Of a stretch of DNA of 64,000 bases, positions 19,277 to 27,969 are shown piece after piece (the first letter of the stretch is position 1; the number at the start of each line of letters is the position of its first letter). The stretch covers positions 99,883-163,882 of the forward strand of contig NZ_JAMXMV010000018.1 of NCBI RefSeq assembly GCF_024055715.1. Reading direction: 5' to 3'. A model generated the notes under the pieces. It was not told the origin of the DNA and searched no databases. It worked only from the letters and a program-made list of their open reading frames with translations. This DNA is from Actinoallomurus soli. GTDB taxonomy: Bacteria > Actinomycetota > Actinomycetes > Streptosporangiales > Streptosporangiaceae. Both the position numbers and the translations under genes were made by a program.

Positions 19277-19399
19277 CGTTGGAGGCACGTGGATATCGGG
19301 GATTCGTTCGAGCGCGCCGGTGGCCGCCTGCCCCCTTACCTGCTCGGCGGGGCCGTGTACGGGGCGCCGGCCGGTGTACGGGCTACGGGAGCAGGGCTC

Positions 19400-20167
19400 T
19401 CACCAGCCCCAACGGCGCAATTCGGCGTCTTGCAGGAGCTCCCGCAACTTCTCCTGGCCGGCGCGCCACCCGACCAGGTGGTAATAGTCGTCCGCGGTGA
19501 AGCCGATGACCGGCACGCCGGGGGCGTGCGCCCGCACCGCCTCCATGACGCGAGAACGGCGGTAGCTCCACCCGCGAACTTCGGTGTGCAGGCTGACCGC
19601 CGTTTTCATCCGTGCCTCCGGCAGGTCGCCGTCCAGTTCTCGAAGTTGTTCCCAGACGTGCAGCTCGATATCAGGCCTTGAGAGAATCTGCCTGAGTCGC
19701 GCGAAGTGGTCTTCGGGAGAGCCTGCGACGGAGGGATTCAACCGCACCCCGACACATTCGACGGTGCCGCGGAGGAACTCCGTGCGCCGGGAGAAAAGGA
19801 TGAGTGCGTTGATCTCATCCCAGGGGATTCGTCTTGCCAGGCCATCGGGCTCGGATCCGGGGTGGACGCAGTGGGCGAAGTAAACGCCGTTGGCGTCGAT
19901 GGCAAAGGCGATCCAGTGCTTGGAACGTCCCCGGGCGAATCTCATCAGGCCGAAGCCGACCATTCCGATCCCTGCGAGGAGCAGGGCGAGGGCCGGAGGG
20001 CCGTCTCCCAGACGCGCACTGTGAGCGGCCAGGACGAGCCAAATGGATGCCGACACGATCGCGACCCCGCCGACGGCGATCGACACGGTCGGCCCGAGGC
20101 GTCCGAAACGCTCGATGTACGGGGGCGGCGCGGCCCCACGGCGCTCGGCTGTCTCTCCGGCGATCAC
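19400..20167 (-). CDS. Uncharacterised membrane protein with two transmembrane helices
   Basis: This 255-residue protein has two hydrophobic segments at about residues 27-48 and 60-78 (VSIAVGGVAIVSASIWLVL; LALLLAGIGMVGFGLM), followed by a soluble region. That region includes HWIAFAIDANGVYFAHC and ARRIPWDEINALILFSR, which resembles PH-like bacterial domains. The C-terminal half has no recognised motif. It has no clear operon partner. I do not recognise a specific family. Confidence 0.7.
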   Translation of the reverse strand: MIAGETAERRGAAPPPYIERFGRLGPTVSIAVGGVAIVSASIWLVLAAHSARLGDGPPALALLLAGIGMVGFGLMRFARGRSKHWIAFAIDANGVYFAHCVHPGSEPDGLARRIPWDEINALILFSRRTEFLRGTVECVGVRLNPSVAGSPEDHFARLRQILSRPDIELHVWEQLRELDGDLPEARMKTAVSLHTEVRGWSYRRSRVMEAVRAHAPGVPVIGFTADDYYHLVGWRAGQEKLRELLQDAELRRWGW

Positions 20168-20581
20168 GATGAGAATCCTCCGGCCCGACCCTGCTCAACG
20201 CCACACCCTAACCGGCCGGCGCACCGTACGCCGGGCCTCCGAGAGCACGTGTACGGTGCGCCGTGAGCCGGCGCAATCGCGTGCGCTTCATAACGGCGCG
20301 CGCGATCCCGCGGCCGGGCTGTCGGCCGGTTCGTGCGAACCAGAGTCTTGGTGCCGATCACGTGAACACCCACGTAGTACTTCGGCTGCTCCAGAACGGC
20401 GAGTCATCCTGTCGATCCGCGACTTTCACGATCTGCAGATCGACGTGCCGAGCCGACCTGCTGTCAACAGGCCGCTTTGAGCTCCCCGGCTATCGGCGAC
20501 TACATGTCGGCAGGCCGATATGTCACCTGTGAGTTCTGGCTCTCTGGTACGGGGGCCGAGAGTGGGCGGGACCGTGTCGGC
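20168..20581. other. 414-base gap with a 12-bp inverted repeat
   Basis: No convincing gene is seen. GGCGCACCGTAC (20218-20229) and GTACGGTGCGCC (20251-20262) form a perfect inverted repeat around 21 bases, 50-95 bases upstream of the leftward membrane-protein gene. It could end transcripts of the response-regulator operon or act as an operator. The rest, 20300-20580, has mixed composition and nothing recognisable. Confidence 0.5.
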
Positions 20582-21247
20582 TCATGGGCCCGCTGGTAGG
20601 CCGGCGTCATGGGCCAGGATGGCGGCTTGGACGCGGTTGGTGCAGCCGACTTTGGTGAGTATGCGGCTGATGTGAGCCTTTGCCGTGCCTGTGCCCATGT
20701 GGAGTCGCTGGGCGATCTCCGCGTTCGACAGGCCGGCGGTGACCAGGCGGAGTACGTCGCGTTCGGTGTCGGTGAGCTGCTCGATTCGGCGTTTGGCCGG
20801 CTCGGCGTCCTGGGAGTCGGAAAGCAGGTGGCGTTCGATCAGCCGGCGGGTGATCTGGGGCGCCAGGATCGACTCGCCGGTGGCGGCTACGCGTACGGCT
20901 CGGATCAGTTCGGTGGGGCCGGTGTCCTTGAGCAGGAAACCTACGGCGCCGGCTCGGAGGGCTTGGGCGACGTTGTGGTCGTCGCCGAAGGCGGTGAGCA
21001 TGGCGATGTTGGTCCGGGGGGATTCGCGGGCGATGACCGGAACGGCCGCCAGGCCGTCGCCGCCGGGCATGTGGACGTCCAGCAGGGCGACGTCGATTTC
21101 GTGTTCCCGGCAGGCGCGGACGGCGGAGGGGCCGTCGGGCGCCTCGGCCACGACCTCGATGTCGTCGGCGGTGTCCAGAATGAGGCGGATACCGGCTCGC
21201 ATGAGCGTCTCGTCATCGGCGATCAGGGTCCGGATCACCCGCGTCAT
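20582..21247 (-). CDS. NarL/LuxR-family response regulator
   Basis: This 221-residue protein has a receiver domain with phospho-acceptor Asp57 (DVALLDVHMPGGDGL), Thr/Ala switch residues and Lys107 (FLLKDTG). A LuxR helix-turn-helix follows at about residues 155-210 (LTDTERDVLRLVTAGLSNAEIAQRLHMGTGTAKAHISRIL). The ATG at 21247 overlaps the kinase stop by four bases, so kinase and regulator are co-translated. Targets are unknown; the divergent Clp-N gene next to the kinase is a candidate. Confidence 0.92.
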   Translation of the reverse strand: MTRVIRTLIADDETLMRAGIRLILDTADDIEVVAEAPDGPSAVRACREHEIDVALLDVHMPGGDGLAAVPVIARESPRTNIAMLTAFGDDHNVAQALRAGAVGFLLKDTGPTELIRAVRVAATGESILAPQITRRLIERHLLSDSQDAEPAKRRIEQLTDTERDVLRLVTAGLSNAEIAQRLHMGTGTAKAHISRILTKVGCTNRVQAAILAHDAGLPAGP

Positions 21248-22617
21248 TGTAGGGCTCGCATGATGATCACCATGGCCGTGCCGACAGCGACCGGAACGAG
21301 TACCAGCAACCCGAGGCATCCGGCGCCGAGGGCTCGGGGCAGCGTGAGCACTTCGTCATCGAGTGGCCTGGGCCGTTCGGGTACGTCGCGCCGCACCGCG
21401 GGGTCGGGGGGCAGGGGGACGGGCGGGCGGAGAGGGAGGTCGGCCGTGACCAGGAATCCGCCCTCGGGCGTGGGACCGGCGGTGAAGGCGCCGTGGAGCA
21501 GAGCGATCCGTTCGTCCAGGCCGACCAGTCCCTGGCGGGTGCCGGGGAGCCGTTGGGGCGTGCCCGGTACCGGGCCGTTGATCACGCGTACGCGGGCACG
21601 GCCGGCGTCGTTGGTGACTTCGACCCGGGTATGTGCCGTCCGGGCGTGCTTGTGCACATTGGTCAGGCCTTCGCGGACGACGCGGTGAAGGGCGTGGCGC
21701 GTCCGCGGGTCCGCGTCGTCGAGGTCCCCGCCGGACCACGCCAGGTCGACGTCGACACCGGCCCGTCGGGACTCGGCCACGAGATCGGCGATATCGGTTC
21801 GGGTTCCGCTGCGTCCGCCAGCGGTTTCGGCAGCACCCTCCATGGGGCCACGGAGAACCTCGAGGATCTCGCGCAGTTCGGCCATCGCCGTCGCCGCCGT
21901 GGTGCGCAGAAGCTCGGCCTGGCCGCTCACCCGGGGGGCTTCTTGGGCGACGGTGAGTTCCAGCGCTCCGGCGTGCATCGATATCAGGCTGAGCCGGTGT
22001 CCGAGCATGTCATGCATTTCGGCGGCGATGCGTGCGCGTTCCTTCATTCGCGCCTTTTCCCCGGTGAGCACCTGCGCCCGCTCCAGGTACTCGTTGCGTT
22101 CCCGCAGCAATCGGACCAGCGGACGGCGCCGCCCCATCAGGCTCCCGGCCAACGCCGGTAGCAGGAGGAGAAGTGCGGCGTTCAGCGCGTAACCGGCGAG
22201 CGTCTCGCCGAGTCCGTACGAGGCGGTCGTCTCCGCCACCACGCTGAGGGGAAGGCCGGCACCCACGGTCGCCAGCACCATCGACCACAGGCGCCGGGCG
22301 GGACTGATGCGCCGTGCCGTCGAGTACGCGATCACGGGCAGGACCGCCAACGCCCCGATATCGGTGCCGGCGATCACCGGCACCGTGGCCGGCAGCGCTC
22401 CGGCCGGCCAGCGCTTGCGAGCGGGCACCAGCAGTGCCGCCCAGACCGCGGTCGCCGCGGTGACGGTCACGTGGCGCGGCGACGGCGGTGACATCCAGAG
22501 CGGCAGGAATCCGATGGCGAGCGCCATCAGGAACATCGCCAGTTCGCCGACCACCACATGAGGCGCCGCAGAGCGTACGGCGGCCCGTGTCTGTTCCGCC
22601 TCACGGGTGACGGCCAT
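21244..22617 (-). CDS. Sensor histidine kinase (HisKA_3) with an extra C-terminal membrane helix
   Basis: This 457-residue kinase has about five N-terminal hydrophobic segments (residues 20-160) and a HisKA_3 phospho-acceptor His202 (ARIAAEMHDMLGHRLSLI). The ATPase domain has HRVVREGLTNVHKHA (N-box) and GLVGLDERIALLHG. The protein ends with a hydrophobic segment, about residues 428-453 (AGCLGLLVLVPVAVGTAMVII), which is unusual for the family. It is the first gene of the kinase/regulator operon and diverges from a Clp-N-repeat gene. Confidence 0.92.
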   Translation of the reverse strand: MAVTREAEQTRAAVRSAAPHVVVGELAMFLMALAIGFLPLWMSPPSPRHVTVTAATAVWAALLVPARKRWPAGALPATVPVIAGTDIGALAVLPVIAYSTARRISPARRLWSMVLATVGAGLPLSVVAETTASYGLGETLAGYALNAALLLLLPALAGSLMGRRRPLVRLLRERNEYLERAQVLTGEKARMKERARIAAEMHDMLGHRLSLISMHAGALELTVAQEAPRVSGQAELLRTTAATAMAELREILEVLRGPMEGAAETAGGRSGTRTDIADLVAESRRAGVDVDLAWSGGDLDDADPRTRHALHRVVREGLTNVHKHARTAHTRVEVTNDAGRARVRVINGPVPGTPQRLPGTRQGLVGLDERIALLHGAFTAGPTPEGGFLVTADLPLRPPVPLPPDPAVRRDVPERPRPLDDEVLTLPRALGAGCLGLLVLVPVAVGTAMVIIMRALQ

Positions 22618-22810
22618 GCGGACGGAGCGAGCCCGTTCGACCAGCGGAGAAATTCGCGGACACCTCGCCTTCGGCCGTGAACGTAGCTCATTGAACGCCG
22701 ATCGGCTCGCTCATTATGGTCGATCGGCCATATGGTCCGGATGATCGGCAGATGTCTCGGCACAAGGCGCGTTCCTAGGCTCCATCGTGATGATCAACGA
22801 AGGGGGCCGC

Positions 22811-23947
22811 ATGATGAACGCGTCGAGCACCGGTACCACCGACGCCTCCCGCGAGGTCGTGGAGTCGCTGGCCCGGGCGTATGAGAAGGCCGCCGAGACC
22901 GGCCAGACCGTGGGAACCCAGCATCTGCTCTTCGCGCTCCTCAAGGGCGAATCCGCGGCAGCGGATCTGTTGTCTCGCAGCAACGGCGGGTTGAGGGCGG
23001 TCATCTCGGCCAAGGACGACAGGGTCTGGCTCTGGCTGAGCGAGGACGATGGCAGGAACGACCCGCCGGCCGCGCCCGCGGTCACGGCGCTGTTGCACGA
23101 GGCCGCGTGGGTGGCTCGCCGGACGGCGAAGCCGCGTGACGAGTCGGCGTCGCCGGAGAACCAGCCCATGGTGCCGAGCGAAGCGCTGGCCGCCGCGCTC
23201 GGTCAGATGCTCGTGTCCGCTAACGAACTCGGCGTCACCTGGGCGAACGAGACCCACCTGCTCATGGGACTGCTGCACGATCCCGGTAACCGGGCAAGTG
23301 AGGCACTGCTCGAACGGCGGCTGGATCGGGACGAACTCATCGCCAGGCTCGCCGTGCATCCGAGCGCGCACCAGGGCGGCGAACCGAACACGCGCAGCGT
23401 CGACGGGCTGCGCAACCTGGGCATGCTCGACAAACCCGCGGGCCGAGGGTGGGGAGGCCGCATCGGCAGGCGACTCACCAGCGGTGGCTTCGGGTCGCCT
23501 GTCGTGCCCACGGTGCGCATGGAGGCCGAGCGCCAGGCCGTCCGGCTCGGACATTCCCGCGTGACCACCGCGCATCTGCTCCTCGCCATGCTCGTCGTGG
23601 ACGACCAGCTCACCGCCGCCGGCCACCGGCTCCGCGACGGGGTGGCCCGGGTCAACACGGGTGCTGAGCTGCTGCGTACCCGAGGAGCCACACCATCCGC
23701 CGTGTTCAACGCGGTCGCCGACCTGATCCGGACGGGCGACCGGCCGCAGGCAGGTTCACTCGCCCTGGAAAGCAGCGCCGAGAAGGCGTTGACCCGCGCA
23801 CGCCTGCTCGCCCATGAGGGCAAGAGCCCGTCCACCGGCACCACGCACCTGCTGGCCGCGGTGCTGGCGGACCCCGACGACCCGTGCCAGGCACTGCTGT
23901 CCGCCACAGGTGTGAACGTCGAGGAGCTCCGCCAGGCACTCGGGTGA
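22811..23947 (+). CDS. Clp-N-repeat protein without an ATPase module
   Basis: This 378-residue protein consists of about four Clp-N-type helical units. They are recognised by SREVVESLARAYEKA...VGTQHLLFALL, MLVSANELGVTWANETHLLMGLL, VRMEAERQAVRLGHSRVTTAHLLLAML and SAEKALTRARLLAHEGKSPSTGTTHLLAAVL. No Walker motifs are present. It may be a substrate adaptor or a stress-linked peptide-binding protein; this is inference. ATG 22811 follows a G-rich site, with ATG 22787 as the alternative. It diverges from the two-component operon. Confidence 0.83.
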   Translation: MMNASSTGTTDASREVVESLARAYEKAAETGQTVGTQHLLFALLKGESAAADLLSRSNGGLRAVISAKDDRVWLWLSEDDGRNDPPAAPAVTALLHEAAWVARRTAKPRDESASPENQPMVPSEALAAALGQMLVSANELGVTWANETHLLMGLLHDPGNRASEALLERRLDRDELIARLAVHPSAHQGGEPNTRSVDGLRNLGMLDKPAGRGWGGRIGRRLTSGGFGSPVVPTVRMEAERQAVRLGHSRVTTAHLLLAMLVVDDQLTAAGHRLRDGVARVNTGAELLRTRGATPSAVFNAVADLIRTGDRPQAGSLALESSAEKALTRARLLAHEGKSPSTGTTHLLAAVLADPDDPCQALLSATGVNVEELRQALG

Positions 23948-23999
23948 CCATTCCCGTCCGATGTGGCGTTCACCGAGCATTCGGTACGGCCGTGGCCGC

Positions 24000-24419
24000 T
24001 CAGGGGCCGAAGCGTGCCCAGACGACCTTGCCGGCGCGCTGGGAGGGGTACCAGCCGAGCCGCCCGCCGGTGAGCTCGTTGATGATGAACAGGCCGCGCC
24101 CGGTCTCCGCGGCCTCGTCTGCGTCGACGATCCTGGGCAGGTTGGCGCTGTCCGGATCCCACACGCCGACCTCCCCGACGCCGTGCCGTGGAGTGGCGAC
24201 CCACGTATGGATCACCTTGCCCGGGTAGAGCCGGCAGGCGTTGGTCGTGAGCTCCGTCAGGATCAGCCGGCCGAGGTGGCGGACCTCCTGCGACAGGCCC
24301 CATGAATCGGCGGCCTGGTCGATGAGAGTGCGCACCAAGTAGACATTCTCGGCGCAGGCGTGCAATTCAAGGGTGAGGCGGGGCGGCGGGACCCATTCGT
24401 CCGGACTTGTCGTGACCAT
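24000..24419 (-). CDS. ATP-binding protein (RsbW-like) of the second WhiJ-type module
   Basis: This 139-residue HATPase-fold protein has an N-box ILTELTTNACRLYPGK and a G-box region ETGRGLFIINELTGGRLGWYPS. ATG 24419 is preceded by GAAAGGA at good spacing; a longer frame upstream is not believable. It diverges from the frameshifted XRE gene, as the intact protein at 2387-2917 does from its own XRE gene. It appears to be the only intact member of this module. Confidence 0.82.
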   Translation of the reverse strand: MVTTSPDEWVPPPRLTLELHACAENVYLVRTLIDQAADSWGLSQEVRHLGRLILTELTTNACRLYPGKVIHTWVATPRHGVGEVGVWDPDSANLPRIVDADEAAETGRGLFIINELTGGRLGWYPSQRAGKVVWARFGP

Positions 24420-24533
24420 GCAGCGTCCTTTCGGGAAAACTCCCTGCATTCGCTTGATGACGTGTGGTGACATGGTCTGTGGACAGAGAAGCCGCTGGTG
24501 ACGACTGTCGTAGTCAGGGGCGAACGTGCCGAC

Positions 24534-24565
24534 TCTCGCGACGCGAGTCGCGACGAGTCGCGAGA
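24534..24565. promoter_or_regulatory. Inverted and direct repeats upstream of the XRE pseudogene
   Basis: TCTCGCGAC (24534-24542) and GTCGCGAGA (24557-24565) form a 9-bp inverted repeat. The 10-mer CGAGTCGCGA occurs twice in tandem at 24544 and 24554. The group lies just upstream of the XRE start at 24583 and is a plausible operator. Confidence 0.5.
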
Positions 24566-24582
24566 CCGAAGAGGAGTGGCGA

Positions 24583-25363
24583 ATGGCGATCGGCAAGAAG
24601 CGCCCCAAGACCCTCGAACTGTTCGGCTCCGAGGTGAAGCGGTACCGCTCGATGTCGGGGCTCTCGCAGGATCAACTGGGAGAGGAGGTTCCCGTCTGCG
24701 GCTCCCATGTCGGCAAGATCGAGCGCGGCGAGACGCGCTGCGACCGGGCCATCGCCGTCAAACTCGACGAGATCCTCGACACCCGAGGCGCCCTCCCGTC
24801 CCTCTGGGACGAACTCGTCCTCGACGCGGCCTTCCCCGTCTGGTTCGACTGGCCCGAGGTCGAGTCCGAGGCCGACTTCCTCGGTACCTATCAGTGCCTG
24901 GTCGTGGACGGCCTCCTCCAGACCGAGGACTACGCGTCAGCGCTGCTGGGCGGCGACAAGGCCGCGACGGCGGCCAGAATGAAGCGGCCCGCGTGAGGAT
25001 CCACCGCCGCCTCGCATATCCGCGCTTCTTGCGGAGGCTGTCCTGCGGAATCAGGTCGGTGATCGTGACGTCATGCGTGGGCAGCCCGAACATCTGCTGT
25101 CCGTCGTGTCCTCGCGTATCTCCGTTCAGATCGTTCCCGACCCGCTCGGCCCTATTGGTACGAGTGGGGCTTTCGTGCTTGCGACTCTTCCGAACCGGAC
25201 CGAGTTGGCGTACGTGGCGACGGCCGTCCGCGGAATCACGACGAGCGAGCCGGACGATATTCGCCTACTCTCGGAAACGTACGATCAGATCCGATCCCGA
25301 GCGCTTCCGGTGGAGATGTCCAGAGACCTGATCCGCCGGGTTCTGGAGGAACGATGGACGTGA
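24583..25363 (+). pseudogene. Frameshifted XRE/DUF5753 regulator
   Basis: The ATG at 24583 follows GAGGAG and opens an XRE helix-turn-helix (FGSEVKRYRSMSGLSQDQLGEE...GSHVGKIERGE). It continues into DUF5753 up to GLLQTEDYASALLGGDKAATAARMKR, then reads PA and stops at 24996. The family sequence resumes from about 24990 in another frame (REDPPPPRISALLAEAVLRN...) and runs to RRVLEERWT at 25363. The join looks like a small out-of-frame deletion of roughly 11 bases. A sequencing error cannot be excluded. A separate C-terminal start (ATG 25073) is possible but unlikely to be functional. Confidence 0.82.
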
Positions 25364-25444
25364 CGGCCAGTGCTTGGAGAAAGAGCAGCCACAGCGAAGG
25401 AAACGGCGGTCAATGCGTCGAGGTGGTCGTCGTCTCGTCGTAGA
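25354..25444 (+). pseudogene. Frameshifted DUF397 gene
   Basis: An ATG at 25354 overlaps the end of the XRE remnant by 10 bases, the usual arrangement for DUF397. It reads MDVTASAWR, then loses frame at an AAAA run (25379-25384 area). With one A fewer it would read KSSHSEGNGGQCVEVVVVSS and stop at 25444. So both leftward-module partners are broken. A homopolymer sequencing error or slippage are the alternatives. Confidence 0.7.
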
Positions 25445-25460
25445 CGGCCGCGCCGAGTCG

Positions 25461-25859
25461 TTACGGTCTCGATCGCTTGAGCAATGCCGGACGTGGGATT
25501 GACTCGTGGGCTCGGCGGGCCTCCAGCAGGGCGGGGAGGTGGTCGCGACTCCAGGCGCGGGCGGCGTCGATGAGGATCAGCAGGCTCCGGCCCAGGTCGG
25601 TCAGTTCATACTCGACGCGTGGGGGGTTCTCGTCGTACGCCGTCCGGGTGACCAGGCCGTCGCGTTCCATGGCGCGCAGGGTCTGGGTGAGGACCTTCGG
25701 GGTGATGCCGCGGAGCGGTCCGCGGAGTTCGGTGAACCGTCGCGCGCCGTCTTCGAGGCAGAGCACCACCATCGCGGTCCACTTGTCGCCGATCTGGATC
25801 GGCATGGCGCTCGACGGGCAGACGGGGTCGAACATCTCCGGGTCCAGCGGCTCGGCCAT
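25461..25859 (-). CDS. HxlR-family winged-helix regulator
   Basis: This 132-residue protein has the HxlR signature: CPSSAMPIQIGDKWTAMVVLCLEDGARRFTELRGPLRGITPKVLTQTLRAMERDGLVTRTAY. The expected Cys is near residue 14. The ATG at 25859 precedes the conserved start and excludes a long spurious upstream extension. It diverges from an NAD(P)-binding oxidoreductase gene, its likely target, across a palindromic site. Confidence 0.9.
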   Translation of the reverse strand: MAEPLDPEMFDPVCPSSAMPIQIGDKWTAMVVLCLEDGARRFTELRGPLRGITPKVLTQTLRAMERDGLVTRTAYDENPPRVEYELTDLGRSLLILIDAARAWSRDHLPALLEARRAHESIPRPALLKRSRP

Positions 25860-25896
25860 GGCTCCGCACTCTATCCCGGTATCGTTGAGGTAACCA

Positions 25897-25911
25897 GTAT
25901 CCCATGGATAC
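25897..25911. promoter_or_regulatory. Palindrome between HxlR and oxidoreductase genes
   Basis: GTATCCCATGGATAC has perfect GTATCC/GGATAC arms with a 3-bp spacer. It lies between the divergent starts and fits the size of HxlR-type operators. Confidence 0.6.
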
Positions 25912-25959
25912 CGTCCTCTTCCGGCGGCGAAGTACGCGGCCGGGAAGGGGAGCGGCGCC

Positions 25960-26652
25960 ATGAGCAGGATCGTCATCTTCGGGGCCGGTGGCCGGGCGGG
26001 GCGGACCATCACCGCCGAGGCACGGAGCCGGGGGCATCAGGTCACGGCGGTCGTACGGGATCCGGACAGGTACCCCGAGCTCGGCGCGGACGGTGTGCGG
26101 GTCGTGGCGGGGAACGTCACCGACGCCGGCGCGGTCGCCGCGATCAGCGGAGGTCATGACGCGGCGGTCGAGGCGGTCAGCCCGTTCTCCGGACCTGAGC
26201 AGGGCTTCGACGATCTCGACTCGGAATTCTTCGTCAAGGCCGCCGCTGCGCTGCTGAGCGGTCTGCCCGAGGCCGGCGTGTCCCGGCTCGTGGCGATCGG
26301 CCTGTTCTCCACCCTCGCGACTCCCGGCGGCGGGCTGGTGATGGACGACCCCGAGGCGCACCCGCCCGAGTTCCGCCCGTTCGCGGAGCGGCTCCGGCCG
26401 TTCGCGGCCGCGCACGCGGCCGGTCTGTACCGGCTGCGCGAGGCGGACACCACCGTCGACTGGGTGATGCTGACCCCGCCCGCCCGGCTGGAGGCCGACG
26501 GTGCCAGGACGGGCGGCTACCGGATCGGCGGTGAGACGGCGCCGCCGCCGGAATCCCGCCTCTCGTACGCCGATCTCGCGGTGGCGGCGATCGACGAGAT
26601 CGAGACACCGCGCCATCACCGCACTCGCGTCTCGGTCTTCGGTGAGTCCTGA
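25960..26652 (+). CDS. NAD(P)-binding NmrA/YwnB-like protein
   Basis: This 230-residue Rossmann-fold protein begins MSRIVIFGAGGRAGRTITAEARSRGHQVTAVVRDPDRY, with the GxxGxxG nucleotide motif and an Arg that favours NADPH. It continues with VVAGNVTDAGAVAAISGGHDAAVEAVSPF and ends RLSYADLAVAAIDEIETPRHHRTRVSVFG. Such atypical SDRs are often controlled by neighbouring HxlR genes. The substrate is unknown; redox sensing or quinone reduction are possibilities. Confidence 0.88.
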   Translation: MSRIVIFGAGGRAGRTITAEARSRGHQVTAVVRDPDRYPELGADGVRVVAGNVTDAGAVAAISGGHDAAVEAVSPFSGPEQGFDDLDSEFFVKAAAALLSGLPEAGVSRLVAIGLFSTLATPGGGLVMDDPEAHPPEFRPFAERLRPFAAAHAAGLYRLREADTTVDWVMLTPPARLEADGARTGGYRIGGETAPPPESRLSYADLAVAAIDEIETPRHHRTRVSVFGES

Positions 26653-26682
26653 CCCACGACGGACGGTCGGCGGCAGACGCCC

Positions 26683-27570
26683 TCACGACCTCGCCGTCTC
26701 GGCCCGGTCATCGGCCGACAGCAGCCGGGACCAGGTCGTGCGGGCGGCCGCGGTCAGGGCCAGTCGCTCGTGCGGAGGCCCGGGTCCGACCGGACGCCAG
26801 ACGAGGCCGGGGTCGTCGACCGAGCCGGCCCTCGTCCGCAGCGCGACGAGATCGTCGTGGCCGAGGAGCGCGTGGCGGAACAGGCTGTGGCCGCCGTGCG
26901 TCTCTGGAACGGTCTCCGGTGTCCAGCCGTGCTCACGGAGGCGGGTGAGGACGGCGGCCGCGTAGCCACGGGCGCGCTCGGCCGGGAACCACAGCAGCCG
27001 CTGGCCGGCCAGCTCCGACCAGGTGAGTGCGGGCCGGTCCGCGAGGGGATGGCGGTGGTGCGTGACGATGCCGAGCGGCTCGTCATTGATCGTGCGCAGG
27101 ACCAGGCCCGATTCGTCCACCGGTGTCCGCAGGATGCCGAAGGCCAACGTGCCCGCGCGGAGAAGGTCGCCCTGTCGCTGGGAGTCGGCCTGCTCGTAGG
27201 CGATTCGCAGTGGCCCGTCGCGCGTCATGAGCCCCTCCGCGCGAGCCAGGACGGGCTGCGGCACTCCCCGGCACACTCCCACGCTCGCCGTGGAGGGGAC
27301 GGCTCGCGCGGCCGCGACGGACGAGCGCAGCTCGCCGAGCATCCGGTCGACGCCGTCCCGCAGCAACCGTCCCGCTTCGGTCAGCTCCATCCCCTGGGGG
27401 ACGCGCCGGAACAGCGGTGTGCCGATGCGCCGCTCCAGCAGCCGGATCTGCTGACTGAGGCTCGGCTGGGCGATGCGCAGCCGCCGGGCGGCCTCGGTGA
27501 CGGTGCCGGCGTCGGCGACCGCCGCGAAGTAGCGCAGGTGCCGCAACTCCACGCCCGGAAGCTCGTCCAT
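26683..27570 (-). CDS. LysR-family regulator
   Basis: This 295-residue protein has the LysR helix-turn-helix ELRHLRYFAAVADAGTVTEAARRLRIAQPSLSQQIRLLERRIGTPLFRR and a periplasmic-binding-like effector domain. I prefer ATG 27570, with GAGGG upstream. The alternative ATG 27597 has no ribosome-binding site and abuts the probable operator. It diverges from a YCII gene, which may be its target. Confidence 0.88.
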   Translation of the reverse strand: MDELPGVELRHLRYFAAVADAGTVTEAARRLRIAQPSLSQQIRLLERRIGTPLFRRVPQGMELTEAGRLLRDGVDRMLGELRSSVAAARAVPSTASVGVCRGVPQPVLARAEGLMTRDGPLRIAYEQADSQRQGDLLRAGTLAFGILRTPVDESGLVLRTINDEPLGIVTHHRHPLADRPALTWSELAGQRLLWFPAERARGYAAAVLTRLREHGWTPETVPETHGGHSLFRHALLGHDDLVALRTRAGSVDDPGLVWRPVGPGPPHERLALTAAARTTWSRLLSADDRAETARS

Positions 27571-27604
27571 GTGCCCGCCCTCGACCCCTGCCGCCATCAG
27601 CGGT

Positions 27605-27622
27605 TATAGGTGTGAGCCTATA
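27605..27622. promoter_or_regulatory. LysR-type palindrome
   Basis: TATAGGTGTGAGCCTATA has TATAGG/CCTATA arms around six bases. It lies 35 bases upstream of the LysR start and 57 bases upstream of the divergent YCII gene, so it may be the LysR binding site. Confidence 0.55.
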
Positions 27623-27678
27623 GGGCCGCCACCGGCCGGTCTTGGCGTCGGCGCGGCGCCGTGCCCTTTGCTGAACCC

Positions 27679-27969
27679 ATGTACGTGATCCTGCTGAGAT
27701 ACCACGCCCCGCTGGAGTCGATCGACGCGCTCAAGGAGGCGCACTACGCGAACCCGGACGGCGTCTTCGCCAAGGGGATGGTCCACCTGGCCGGCCCGCT
27801 GGAGCCCCGTACGGGCGGTGTGATCATCGCTGACGGCGAGAGGACGGCGGTCGAGGCGGCCGTCGTCTCCGATCCCTTCGTCACGAGCGGCGCCGCCACC
27901 GCCGAGATACTCCGGTTCCATCCCACCTGGCGGGACGAGAACGGCACCTCGCGCCGCGCTCCTCAGTGA
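27679..27969 (+). CDS. YCII-family protein
   Basis: This 96-residue protein begins MYVILLRYHAPLESIDALKEAHYANPDGVFAKGMVHLAGPLEPRTGGVIIAD and ends in FVTSGAATAEILRFHPTW. It matches the ferredoxin-like YCII fold, with a conserved His and Asp near the N-terminus. YCII proteins are small putative enzymes of mostly unknown function. ATG 27679 is chosen over GTG 27661 because the fold starts there. It ends in a 7-base convergent overlap with the peptidase E gene. Confidence 0.85.
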   Translation: MYVILLRYHAPLESIDALKEAHYANPDGVFAKGMVHLAGPLEPRTGGVIIADGERTAVEAAVVSDPFVTSGAATAEILRFHPTWRDENGTSRRAPQ

